A DNA stretch of 9,754 bases from Anaerolinea thermophila (GCA_020722305.1 DYLB01000061.1:1400-11153), one strand, 5' to 3'; shown: positions 1 to 6,865, counted from the first letter of the stretch. Translations and numbers: made by a program. The notes: generated by a model not told the origin, from the letters alone.

Positions 1-37
1 GCTTGGTGACGGCATCGTCAGTGTTATGAAAATCCAT
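1..37 (-). CDS. 5' end of an unidentified gene, truncated by the window edge
   Basis: An ATG on the minus strand at 37 is preceded by a strong ribosome binding site, GAGGAG (plus-strand positions 44-49), with a 6-base spacer. The frame stays open to the window edge and encodes MDFHNTDDAVTK. Twelve residues are too few to assign a family. The start is supported only by the ribosome binding site and the absence of a stop, so the gene is likely but not certain. The left repeat element lies 27 bp upstream of this start codon, so any promoter must sit in those 27 bp or inside the element. Confidence 0.55.
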   Translation of the reverse strand, partial: MDFHNTDDAVTK

Positions 38-64
38 CAATCACTCCTCGACACAAATTCCTTT

Positions 65-207
65 TGTCATTGCGATGCGGCGCTCTGCCGCCGGAGCAAT
101 CTCCAAAAGGTGGATTATGCTTATTTAGCGGGAGACTGCTTCCCTTCGGCAGCCCTTCGACAGGTTCAGGATAACAGCTCAGGGCAGGCGCTCCCCTCGC
201 AGTGACA
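65..207. repeat. 143-bp MITE-like repeat element with terminal inverted repeats (left copy)
   Basis: The element begins with TGTCATTGCGA (65-75) and ends with TCGCAGTGACA (197-207). The reverse complement of the right end is TGTCACTGCGA, so the termini form 11-bp inverted repeats with one mismatch. Inside are a small GC-rich hairpin (GCGGC/GCCGC, 77-91), the phrase GGAGCAATCTCC (93-104) and a block (131-201) that recurs inverted at the right end of the window. That block contains two similar units, CCCTTCGGCA and CCCTTCGACA, in tandem. No coding capacity is seen. No target-site duplication is evident in the flanks. It resembles non-autonomous dispersed repeats of bacterial intergenic regions. 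The boundaries are inferred from the inverted termini. Confidence 0.65.
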
Positions 208-261
208 CCATAGGCAATTACAGGTCCGGGATAGTTTAGTCCACCGGGATTATTCTGTCAA
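208..261. other. Short spacer between the repeat element and the protease stop codon
   Basis: No gene or clear rho-independent terminator is visible here. The only structure is a direct repeat of CCGGGAT at 226-232 and 244-250 (18-bp period). Transcription from the protease gene would run through this spacer into the left repeat element, whose hairpins could act as the 3' end. Confidence 0.3.
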
Positions 262-2274
262 TCAATGCACCTCGAACCGGTACGAAGCCAGCTCCCGCGT
301 GAAGCGGTTTGTGCCAGTGACCACCAGGATGGCCTCGTCCACCTCGCCGCCGAGCGAGAGCGGGACTTCCGCCGTCTGGTCCGCGGCGAGCGGGAGGTAT
401 TCCACGCTCGTGCCGCCGTCGCCTTTCAGAATCAGCGCCAGGCTGAAGGCCTGCGGCAGAGCGTTCTGGATGCGGGCGAACCCGGCCGCCTCCCAGCCGC
501 CGTCGTCACTCTCGAAGTCGCTGAAATAACCGATGGCGGGAACAGCCACATCGTCCAGAAGGAAGCCTTCGCCGTTGACGGCCAGGTCGGTCACGTACTC
601 GAAACGGATGTAAACCTGTTGTCCGGCATAAGCCGACAGGTCCAGGCTTTCCTCGATCCAGCCGCCGCTTTTGCCGTTGTAGGCCCAGCCGAAGGAGTTG
701 CCGGTCGGGTCGTCGGGCGTGCCAGCCGGCGTGATCAAAAGCTCCCAATCCTGGCCGTCGAGCGAGGCTTCCGCGTAAAGGTAATCGTAATCTTCCTCGA
801 TGTCGTACCAGGTTCGGTACCTCATCTCGACCGGCCCGCTGACGCCTGTCAAATCGAACCGGCGGGTCAGGGTCATATCCGATTCGTCACCCTTGTTGCT
901 CCAAAAGGCGTACCGGCCCGAATACGGGTCGGCCGGCAGCAGCCTGGTCTGGGTCGAACCGGCGAAGCTCAGGGTGAAATCGCCCCGGCAGGTGATTTCG
1001 ATGTAGTCCGCGCCGTACTGATGGACCGTCCTTTCGTGCGGGCCGCTGGGGCAGTCTGAGATGGTCTCGGTCGGATTGGCTTTCGGCGCTTCGGGATAAC
1101 TGGCATAGGCGAACCGGCCGTCGGCGACGGAACTGTCGCCGATGAAGTTGGCGGCCATCCAGTCCAGCACCAGCGCATCGGCCCGGACGGGTTGGCCTGT
1201 TACCGCATCAACGGCGTTCATCTCCGCTAAAACCTGGTCCACACCGTCCAGCCCGTTGGCGGGATGCTCCACCAGCGACCGGACGGCGGGCGTGCCGAAG
1301 CGGTCGAGGAAATAGGCGGTGAACAGGAAACTCGCCCCGTAGTGGGCCGAATTGGACTCCTGTACGGACCAGTCGTTCAACTGCAAATCGGGGTCGAGGC
1401 TGAAGACCATGTCGAACCCGCCCGGATCGTAACCGTTCAACAAGGCTGAGAGTTCGGACAACCCCTCGTTCAGCCAGGTCTGCTCATTTTTATCCACGTT
1501 CCAATGGATCATGTGCTGGAATTCGTGCGCCAGCACGCCAAAGGTGTAGTCGGAATTCAGCCTGACCGTATCGGCGTTGAAGACGAACATCTCGTGCCCG
1601 TTGGAGATTTCATGGGCCAGGGGATGGATCTCGTCGGAGGACGAGAAATACCCGGCCAGTGAGCGGCCCACGCCGCCCGCGTACAGGATGTAAATATGCT
1701 CGTCGCCGTCTATGCCCGGCGACCACTCAGAGCCGAAATGGGAGCGGGTGGTCGGGTAGATTTTGCTCTCGAACTCGTTGCTCAAGACTTCGAGGTCGTC
1801 CTGGTCGAACTTGATCCCATCCTGAACCCAGAAGTAGGCATGGTCGGTGACGTAGCGCAGGGTGGCTGGGATCTGGAAGCTCTTGTTGGTGTCGGTATCC
1901 GTCACCCAAAAGCGTTGGCTCTCGCCGGTTTGACGGGGGCCGGCCGGGGGGTCCAGGGTGGGCGGGGTGTTGCACTTGCCGTCCAGGCGGCAGGCCAGTT
2001 CGCGCAGGTCGCTGGCTGGGACGTCGGTCTGCTCCAGCAGTTCAAGCGTCCCCAGCAGGACGTCTACCAGCGGCGGGCGCACCAGAGCGACTTCCGGTTC
2101 GGGGGTGGCGGTCAGGAAGGGGAATTCCACGCGGGGCAGGCCGGCTGGGTCTACATTGGCGGCGAACGGGTAGAGCTTGTAAAGGCCAAGCCCCACCCCT
2201 GCCAGGCAGACGCAGCCGATGAGGAGCAAAATGCCCCCCAGGATCAAGACAGGTTTCGAATCAGGTTTGTTCAT
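262..2274 (-). CDS. Membrane-anchored zinc metalloprotease, M30-like catalytic domain with InhA-like C-terminal module
   Basis: This 670-residue protein is predicted to be an extracytoplasmic metalloprotease. Residues 9-36 form a hydrophobic segment consistent with an uncleaved signal anchor, followed by a Pro/Thr-containing spacer. The catalytic core carries HEFQH at 250-254 (HExxH) and, after about 15 residues, WLNEGLSE with Glu270 as the expected third zinc ligand. This arrangement is typical of gluzincins and closest in style to the hyicolysin (M30) family. Residues about 445-590 (YAFWSNKGDESDMTLTRRFD, then WYDIEEDYDY and LDDV) resemble the MAM-like module after the catalytic domain of immune inhibitor A (M6) proteases. 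An upstream in-frame ATG at 2352 was rejected. The ATG at 2274 has an AAGGA site six bases away and places the hydrophobic segment at the N-terminus, and a good promoter lies inside the longer version. LIGC at 18-21 fits a lipobox loosely, so a lipoprotein is possible. The substrate is unknown. Confidence 0.85.
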   Translation of the reverse strand: MNKPDSKPVLILGGILLLIGCVCLAGVGLGLYKLYPFAANVDPAGLPRVEFPFLTATPEPEVALVRPPLVDVLLGTLELLEQTDVPASDLRELACRLDGKCNTPPTLDPPAGPRQTGESQRFWVTDTDTNKSFQIPATLRYVTDHAYFWVQDGIKFDQDDLEVLSNEFESKIYPTTRSHFGSEWSPGIDGDEHIYILYAGGVGRSLAGYFSSSDEIHPLAHEISNGHEMFVFNADTVRLNSDYTFGVLAHEFQHMIHWNVDKNEQTWLNEGLSELSALLNGYDPGGFDMVFSLDPDLQLNDWSVQESNSAHYGASFLFTAYFLDRFGTPAVRSLVEHPANGLDGVDQVLAEMNAVDAVTGQPVRADALVLDWMAANFIGDSSVADGRFAYASYPEAPKANPTETISDCPSGPHERTVHQYGADYIEITCRGDFTLSFAGSTQTRLLPADPYSGRYAFWSNKGDESDMTLTRRFDLTGVSGPVEMRYRTWYDIEEDYDYLYAEASLDGQDWELLITPAGTPDDPTGNSFGWAYNGKSGGWIEESLDLSAYAGQQVYIRFEYVTDLAVNGEGFLLDDVAVPAIGYFSDFESDDGGWEAAGFARIQNALPQAFSLALILKGDGGTSVEYLPLAADQTAEVPLSLGGEVDEAILVVTGTNRFTRELASYRFEVH

Positions 2275-2303
2275 CCGTTTTCCTTGGGCGGGTATGAGGC
2301 CCA

Positions 2304-2331
2304 ATAATACCCGATTTTGGGGGAATGGCAA
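2304..2331 (-). promoter_or_regulatory. Sigma-70-type promoter of the metalloprotease gene
   Basis: Read on the minus strand, TTGCCA (2326-2331; 5 of 6 consensus) and TATTAT (2304-2309; 5 of 6) are separated by 16 bp. The predicted transcription start near 2297 gives a leader of about 22 nt containing the AAGGA ribosome binding site of the 2274 start codon. The promoter lies within the alternative longer reading frame, which argues for the shorter protein. Confidence 0.6.
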
Positions 2332-2391
2332 AAGTTTCCCCTTGTCCAACATGCGCCTGACCAGTACACGTGCTTTGCGTCTTCAACGAAT

Positions 2392-2418
2392 GAGGCGTTT
2401 CATTGGATGGAACGCCTC
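2392..2418 (-). terminator. Stem-loop downstream of clpC
   Basis: An inverted repeat pairs 2392-2402 with 2408-2418: an 11-bp stem with one G·U-type pair and a 5-nt loop. It lies 26 bp after the clpC stop codon and before the protease promoter. The bases following the stem on the minus strand (ATTCGTTG) are not a proper U-tract. It could be a weak terminator or a structure protecting the mRNA 3' end rather than a canonical intrinsic terminator. Confidence 0.5.
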
Positions 2419-2443
2419 GAAACTGTAAAGTTTTGGTCGCGCT

Positions 2444-4909
2444 TTACGCGTCTACTTCCTGCCGGGACTTTTGCAGCACTTCACCGGCGCGGAAGACGAT
2501 CTTGTCATTCTCCACGTCCACCTTGACCTTGCCGCCGCCTTCGAACTTGCCGCCCAGCAGTTCCACCGAGAGCGGACTTTCGACGTACTTTTGCAGGGCG
2601 CGGCGCAGCGGGCGGGCGCCAAAGGCCGGGTCGAAGCCCGCCTTGGCCAGCCAGGTGCGGGCCTCGGGGCTTAGCTCGATCTCGATGTTGAATTCGGTCA
2701 GGCGCTCGTGGATTTCCTTGAGCTGCAAGTCAACGATCTGCTCCATCTCCGCCACCGACAGCGGCGAGAACATGATGATCTCGTCAATCCGGTTGAGGAA
2801 CTCGGGCCGGAAGGTGCCTTTGAGGGCTTTCTCGATCTTGTCGTGAGCCTCGCGGTCCTCGTCGGTCTCGGTGCGTTGGAGGAAGCCGAGCGTGCCGCCC
2901 TTGCGGACGTACTCGGTCCCCAGGTTGGAGGTCATGATCAGCACCGTGTTGCGGAAATCCACCACGTTGCCCTGGCCATCGGTCATGCGCCCATCGTCCA
3001 GGATTTGCAGCAGGGCGTTCCAGACTTCGGGATGGGCTTTCTCGATCTCGTCGAAGAGCAGGACGCGGTACGGGCGGCGGCGGACGGCTTCGGTCAGTTG
3101 GCCGCCCTCCTCGTAGCCGACGTACCCCGGAGGGGCGCCGAACAGGCGGGACACCGTGTGCTGCTCCCGGTATTCGGACATATCTATCCTGACCAGGGCG
3201 TCCTCGTCGTCGAACATGAACCAGGCCAGGGCCTTGGCCAACTCGGTCTTGCCCACGCCCGACGGCCCGATGAAGATGAACGAGCCGATCGGCCGGGCCG
3301 GGTCTTTCAGCCCGGAGCGCGCCCGGCGGATGGCATCCGAGATGGCGTGGATGGCTTCCTCCTGGCCGATGATGCGCTCGTGCAGGCGCTCCTCCATGTG
3401 GAGCAGTTTCTGGGCCTCGCTCTCCATCATCTGGCTGAGGGGAATCCCGGTCCACTGGTGGACGACTTCGGCGATGTCCTGCACGTCCACCACTTCATCG
3501 AGCTTGTGTTCGGTCTCCCATTTTTCGCGCTTTTCGTTGAACTCTTGTTCGCGGCGCAGGCGTTCGGCCTTTTTCTGGGCGGCGCGTTCGTAGTCGCGTT
3601 CCAGGCCGGCCTGCTCTTCTTCGGCGCGCAGGCGGTCAATGTCGTTCTTCATTTCCTTGAGTTCCGACGGCAGGGAATAGAGCGCCACGCGCAGTTTGGC
3701 GGCGGCCTCGTCCATCAGGTCAATGGCTTTGTCGGGCAGGTGGCGGTCGGTGACGTAGCGGTCCGCCAGGCGGGCCGCGGCCACCAGGGCCTCGTCCGAG
3801 AAATGGACTTTGTGGTGCGCTTCGTAGCGGTCGCGCAATCCCTGGAGCATCTGGATCGAATCCTCGACGCTCGGCTCGTCCACGTAGATGGGAGCGAAGC
3901 GGCGCTCGAGGGCCGCGTCCTTTTCGATGTGTTTGTGGTATTCGTCCAGGGTGGTGGCGCCGATACATTGCAACTCGCCGCGAGACAGGGCCGGTTTGAG
4001 CATGTTGCTGGCGTCCATGGCGCCCTGAGCCGCCCCCGCGCCGACCACGGTATGCAACTCGTCGATCATCAGGATGATCTCGCCCTGCGCCCGCTGGACT
4101 TCCTCGATGGCGGATTTCAGCCGTTCCTCGAACTCGCCCCGGAAGCGGCTGCCGGCGATCATCGCGCCCAGATCGAGCGAGACGACTTTCTTGCCGCTCA
4201 AGATCTCCGGCACGTCGTTGGTGGCGATCTTCTGCGCCAGCCCCTCGACGATGGCCGTCTTGCCGACGCCCGCTTCGCCGATCAGCACCGGGTTGTTCTT
4301 CGTCCGCCGGGACAAGATCTGGATGAGACGCAGGATCTCGTTATCGCGGCCGATCACCGGGTCCAGTTTGCCTTCGCGGGCCATTTGGGTCAGGTCACGC
4401 GAGTACTTTTCCAGGGTTCGGTAGCGAGTCTCGGCCTGGGGGTCGGTGACGCGCTGCCCGCCGCGGATCTGCTGGATCGAGTCGTAGACCCGCTCGCGGG
4501 TCAGTCCCGCCGATTCCAATATGCGGGCGGCTGGGGTGTTGCGCTCGCTCAAGATAGCCAGGAAGATGTGTTCGGTGGAGATGTACTCGTCTTTCAGGCG
4601 GTTGGCCTCTTCGTTGGCCAAGTCAATGATCCGCTTGACGCGGGGGGTGATAAAGATTTGTCCCGCGCCGCCGCCGAAGATATTGGCCTTCGGGCTAGAC
4701 TTGAGGGTCATGTCAATCCGCTCGCTGATTGCCGCCGCGCTGACGTTCAGGCTTTCCAAAATCTGCGGGATGACGCCGCCCGGCTGTTCCAGCAAGGCCA
4801 GCAGGATGTGTTCGGTATCAATCTGGTTGTGACCGTAACGTTGGATAATTTCGGCGGCGCGCTGGGCGGCTTCCTGCGCCCGCTCGGTAAATCGGTCAAA
4901 TCGCATCAT
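2444..4909 (-). CDS. clpC: ATP-dependent Clp protease ATP-binding subunit ClpC
   Basis: This 821-residue Hsp100/AAA+ unfoldase feeds substrates to the ClpP peptidase in the cytoplasm. In order it has a double Clp-N repeat (about 1-145), a first AAA+ module with Walker A GEAGVGKT (211-218), Walker B ILMIDE (279-284) and ALERRF (333-338), and a short charged middle-domain coiled coil (about 413-470) typical of ClpC rather than ClpB. The second AAA+ module has Walker A GPSGVGKT (548-555), Walker B VLLFDE (616-621), a TSNLG sensor and GARPLRR (764-770, sensor 2). LGF at 674-676 matches the ClpP-docking loop, which ClpB lacks. All key residues are intact and the length is normal. The frame opens with a TTG at 4927, but the ATG at 4909 has AAAGGA nine bases upstream and is preferred; the ATG at 4906 is also possible. 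The ctsR/mcsA/mcsB genes that accompany clpC in Firmicutes are absent nearby. Confidence 0.96.
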   Translation of the reverse strand: MMRFDRFTERAQEAAQRAAEIIQRYGHNQIDTEHILLALLEQPGGVIPQILESLNVSAAAISERIDMTLKSSPKANIFGGGAGQIFITPRVKRIIDLANEEANRLKDEYISTEHIFLAILSERNTPAARILESAGLTRERVYDSIQQIRGGQRVTDPQAETRYRTLEKYSRDLTQMAREGKLDPVIGRDNEILRLIQILSRRTKNNPVLIGEAGVGKTAIVEGLAQKIATNDVPEILSGKKVVSLDLGAMIAGSRFRGEFEERLKSAIEEVQRAQGEIILMIDELHTVVGAGAAQGAMDASNMLKPALSRGELQCIGATTLDEYHKHIEKDAALERRFAPIYVDEPSVEDSIQMLQGLRDRYEAHHKVHFSDEALVAAARLADRYVTDRHLPDKAIDLMDEAAAKLRVALYSLPSELKEMKNDIDRLRAEEEQAGLERDYERAAQKKAERLRREQEFNEKREKWETEHKLDEVVDVQDIAEVVHQWTGIPLSQMMESEAQKLLHMEERLHERIIGQEEAIHAISDAIRRARSGLKDPARPIGSFIFIGPSGVGKTELAKALAWFMFDDEDALVRIDMSEYREQHTVSRLFGAPPGYVGYEEGGQLTEAVRRRPYRVLLFDEIEKAHPEVWNALLQILDDGRMTDGQGNVVDFRNTVLIMTSNLGTEYVRKGGTLGFLQRTETDEDREAHDKIEKALKGTFRPEFLNRIDEIIMFSPLSVAEMEQIVDLQLKEIHERLTEFNIEIELSPEARTWLAKAGFDPAFGARPLRRALQKYVESPLSVELLGGKFEGGGKVKVDVENDKIVFRAGEVLQKSRQEVDA

Positions 4910-5099
4910 GGTGGGTTTTCCTTTCAATATCCAAACTTGCCTGGCCTTGAATGCGGCGATCCCCGCCCTGACGACCGCTGATCAAGAAGATTCAAGTCAA
5001 TGTTTTGAGCCAAACCAAGTTTTGAGACAGTTGAGATTATAACAAAACCGGGTAGGCGATTTGTTCACGGGATGTAAGAGATGTATAAGATTAAATAGT
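4910..5099 (-). promoter_or_regulatory. clpC leader and probable promoter, with 17-bp-spaced direct repeats
   Basis: On the minus strand a perfect TATAAT lies at 5036-5041, giving a predicted start near 5029 and a leader of about 120 nt before clpC. No good -35 hexamer is seen at the normal spacing. Just downstream, two identical CTCAAAAC boxes (plus-strand GTTTTGAG at 5002-5009 and 5019-5026) are spaced 17 bp apart and could be an operator. They do not match the CtsR heptad operator or CIRCE. The rest of the leader contains an imperfect GC-rich inverted repeat around 4955-4981 and no gene. The AAAGGA ribosome binding site is at 4919-4924. Confidence 0.45.
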
Positions 5100-5396
5100 T
5101 CATTGCCCAGCCGTCGCCGTCGGCGTCAACGTCACCACCGTCAGGTAGATTTGCGGCATCCAGCCATGGCGGCCTTCGCCGCCCACCACCTCCAGCCAGA
5201 CCAGGCCCTCGACCACCTCGGAACCGTACAACACCTGGACGTAGCTGCCCTCCTGCAACGTGCCGATGACCGGGCCGTTGGGCGACTGCCGTAGTTTGAC
5301 GCCCCGCCCGCCCGTGTTCCAGACCTGCGCCAGGGAGGGGGTCGGCGTGGGGGTGGCGGTATTGGTCGGGGTGGGGGGAGGAAGCAGGTTTGTCAT
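5100..5396 (-). CDS. Small bacterial SH3-domain protein with Pro/Thr-rich termini
   Basis: This 98-residue protein starts with a Pro/Thr-rich segment (residues 6-20, repeats of TPT). A single bacterial SH3-like domain follows at about 26-87: VKLRQSPNGPVIGTLQEGSYVQV, then WLEVV and GWMPQIYL, the usual SH3b pattern. It ends in a second Thr-rich tail (TLTPTATAGQ). SH3b domains of this type usually bind cell wall or peptide ligands in exported proteins. No signal peptide or transmembrane segment is present, and an in-frame TAG two codons before the ATG rules out an N-terminal extension. The start is well supported by AAAGGA (plus-strand 5404-5409) with a 7-base spacer. It may be a stand-alone cytoplasmic domain, a remnant that lost its anchor, or exported by a non-classical route. 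The exact function is unknown. Confidence 0.75.
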   Translation of the reverse strand: MTNLLPPPTPTNTATPTPTPSLAQVWNTGGRGVKLRQSPNGPVIGTLQEGSYVQVLYGSEVVEGLVWLEVVGGEGRHGWMPQIYLTVVTLTPTATAGQ

Positions 5397-5435
5397 CGTC
5401 TAATCCTTTCACAATTTTACCTGTATAATTGCCCC
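5397..5435. promoter_or_regulatory. Divergent promoter region with one -10 box readable on both strands
   Basis: These 39 bp separate the minus-strand SH3 gene from the plus-strand GNAT gene. The sequence TGTATAAT at 5422-5429 provides a perfect TATAAT (5424-5429) for the plus strand. On the minus strand the overlapping TATACA (5422-5427) is a weaker -10. The plus-strand start would fall at about 5436, exactly the A of the GNAT ATG. The minus-strand start would fall at about 5415, leaving the SH3 ribosome binding site inside the transcript. No convincing -35 hexamer is present for either direction. Confidence 0.45.
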
Positions 5436-6422
5436 ATGACCGGATTTATCTTGCCGCGGGCGGCGCGTTTCACTCACGACCACATGCGTCCGCTCAACAT
5501 CACCCGCGACCTGCCCTCCGTGGCCGACCTGATCGAACTGTGCTTCAACACCAACAGCGACCGCGACGGCCAGCGTTACGTCCAGCAGATGCGCCGCGCC
5601 GGGCGGGATAACGCCTTCCTGCGCTGGGCCGGCAGGGCCGCCGATACCGTGTCCATGCCGCTCACCGGCTACGTCTGGGAAGAAAACGGCAAGATCATCG
5701 GCAACGCCAGCCTGATCCCCTTCCGCAAAAAAGGCCAGTCGGTCTATCTGATCGCCAACGTGGCCGTCCACCCCGATTTCCGGCGGCGCGGCATCGCCCG
5801 CATCCTGACCCAGCAGGCCATCCAGCACGCCCGCGACCGCAAGGCCAGCCAGATTTGGCTCAACGTCCGGGACGACAACCCCGGGGCGGCCAACCTTTAC
5901 CGGGAACTGGGATTCTGCGAACACTCGCGCCGCACCGTCTGGCTCTCGCAACCGGACCCGGGGCCTGCTTCCGTTTTCCCGAGCCTGCGCATCCGCTCCA
6001 GGCGCAAGGAACACTGGGCCCTCCAGCGCGAATGGCTCGAAAAAGCCTACCCGCCTGAAATCGCCTGGTACTTCGACATTGACTGGCACAACTTCGCCCC
6101 CGGCCTGCGGCGCTGGCTCTACCTGCTGCTGATAGACATGGACATGCGCCAGTGGTCGGTGTCCGACGGCAGCCGCCTGCACTCGGTCCTGACCTGGACG
6201 CCCGGCTACGGGAGCCATGAATCCCTGTGGCTGGCCGCCGCGCCGGATGCCGACCCGCAGGCCCTCAAATTCTTGCTCCAATATGCCAGCCGCGAACTGG
6301 CCTTCCGCCGCACCCTGCACCTGGATTTTCCCGCCGGGCCGTTCGACGAAGCCATCCAGTCCGCCGGGTACGTTTCCGCCCGCCGCCTGATCTGGATGCA
6401 AACCGAGGGCGCAACCCGCTAA
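5436..6422 (+). CDS. GNAT-family N-acetyltransferase, long form with a C-terminal second half
   Basis: This 328-residue protein belongs to the Gcn5-related acyltransferases, which move an acyl group from acyl-CoA to an amine. The catalytic GNAT domain occupies about residues 17-170. Motif A is at 108-124, with the acyl-CoA pyrophosphate-binding loop RRRGIA (116-121) after VAVHPDF. Motif B follows at NPGAANLYRELGF (148-160). The C-terminal half (about 185-328) has no clear RxxGxG/A loop but ends in a GNAT-like pattern (AIQSAGYVSARRLIWM), suggesting a degenerate second GNAT fold. No ribosome binding site precedes the ATG at 5436, which lies seven bases after a TATAAT, so a leaderless mRNA is plausible. 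The ATG at 5484 (MRPLNITRDL), closer to the usual GNAT N-terminus, is a fair alternative but also lacks a ribosome binding site. It is probably co-transcribed with the membrane-protein gene 37 bp downstream. The substrate is unknown. Confidence 0.88.
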   Translation: MTGFILPRAARFTHDHMRPLNITRDLPSVADLIELCFNTNSDRDGQRYVQQMRRAGRDNAFLRWAGRAADTVSMPLTGYVWEENGKIIGNASLIPFRKKGQSVYLIANVAVHPDFRRRGIARILTQQAIQHARDRKASQIWLNVRDDNPGAANLYRELGFCEHSRRTVWLSQPDPGPASVFPSLRIRSRRKEHWALQREWLEKAYPPEIAWYFDIDWHNFAPGLRRWLYLLLIDMDMRQWSVSDGSRLHSVLTWTPGYGSHESLWLAAAPDADPQALKFLLQYASRELAFRRTLHLDFPAGPFDEAIQSAGYVSARRLIWMQTEGATR

Positions 6423-6459
6423 TCAGGCTCCCGTATATGACAGCGACAAGGAGAACAAA

Positions 6460-6825
6460 ATGACCAAATTTATCTTACGCTGGATCATCAATGCCCTGGC
6501 GCTTTATGCGGCTTTCTTCATCGTCAAAATTGAGTACCAGGGCGGCTGGATTTCCCTCATCTGGCTGGCGCTCATCTTTGGACTGATCAACGCCCTGCTG
6601 CGCCCCCTGCTCAAACTGCTGACCTGCCCGCTCATCATCCTAACCCTGGGCCTGTTCACCCTGCTGATCAACACCTTCCTCTTCTGGGCCACCGGCCAGG
6701 TCGGTGACTGGTTCGGGATCGGCTTCGACGTCACCTTCGGCCAGGCTTTCTGGGGCGGCGTCATCACCAGCCTGGTCAGCATCGTGCTGAGCCTGATCTT
6801 GAAGGACGAGTTGAAGAAAAGGTAA
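6460..6825 (+). CDS. Four-helix membrane protein of the phage holin family (PF04020-like)
   Basis: This 121-residue integral membrane protein has four predicted transmembrane helices at about 5-24, 31-51, 55-77 and 92-115. A characteristic NALLRPLLKLLTCPLIILTLG stretch spans the second and third helices (about residues 45-65), and the tail is charged (KDELKKR). This is the pattern of the 'phage holin family' / YvlD-like proteins, widespread chromosomal proteins of poorly known function. The name does not imply a prophage, and no lysin or phage gene is nearby. The start is clear: AAGGAG (6448-6453) is six bases before the ATG. It follows the GNAT gene by 37 bp on the same strand, so the two probably form an operon ending at the terminator at 6866-6897. 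Confidence 0.88.
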   Translation: MTKFILRWIINALALYAAFFIVKIEYQGGWISLIWLALIFGLINALLRPLLKLLTCPLIILTLGLFTLLINTFLFWATGQVGDWFGIGFDVTFGQAFWGGVITSLVSIVLSLILKDELKKR

Positions 6826-6832
6826 TCAATTT

Positions 6833-6860
6833 CGATTGGCGATTTACGATTGACGAATGG
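6833..6860. repeat. Four tandem 7-bp units (CGATTNN)
   Basis: Directly after the holin-like gene, four heptamers follow one another without gaps. The first three share CGATT plus two variable bases (GG, TA, GA). The fourth is CGAATGG, with one change. The tract is 28 bp, lies just before the terminator and has no coding role. It looks like a decayed simple-sequence repeat. Confidence 0.7.
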
Positions 6861-6865
6861 AAAAG

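Noticed and set aside
65..207. CRISPR array
   Set aside because: The repeats are few, irregular and form inverted pairs. No regularly spaced direct repeats with unique spacers and no cas genes are present.
2208..2214. Lipobox (LIGC) in the metalloprotease N-terminus
   Set aside because: The hydrophobic stretch continues for more than ten residues after the Cys, so a transmembrane anchor fits better. It is kept only as an alternative.
2275..2352. N-terminal extension of the metalloprotease to an ATG at 2352
   Set aside because: No ribosome binding site is present there, the extension would bury the hydrophobic anchor, and a good promoter lies within it.
2708..4981. A 757-codon open frame on the plus strand, antisense to clpC
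   Set aside because: It is the mirror of a GC-rich, strongly biased coding sequence. Its composition has no domain motifs, whereas the minus frame encodes a complete ClpC.
5065..5412. A 115-codon minus-strand frame overlapping the SH3 gene, starting with GTG
   Set aside because: It is Arg/Gly/Pro-rich with no domain. The overlapping 5100-5396 frame has a clear SH3b domain and a well-placed ribosome binding site.
5409..6401. A 330-codon minus-strand open frame opposite the GNAT gene
   Set aside because: Its Gly/Ala/Val/Pro-rich composition has no motifs, and the plus frame holds clear GNAT motifs A and B.
6460..6825. Prophage remnant, suggested by the holin-family name
   Set aside because: This family is common on chromosomes without phage. 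No integrase, lysin, capsid or att-like repeat is nearby.
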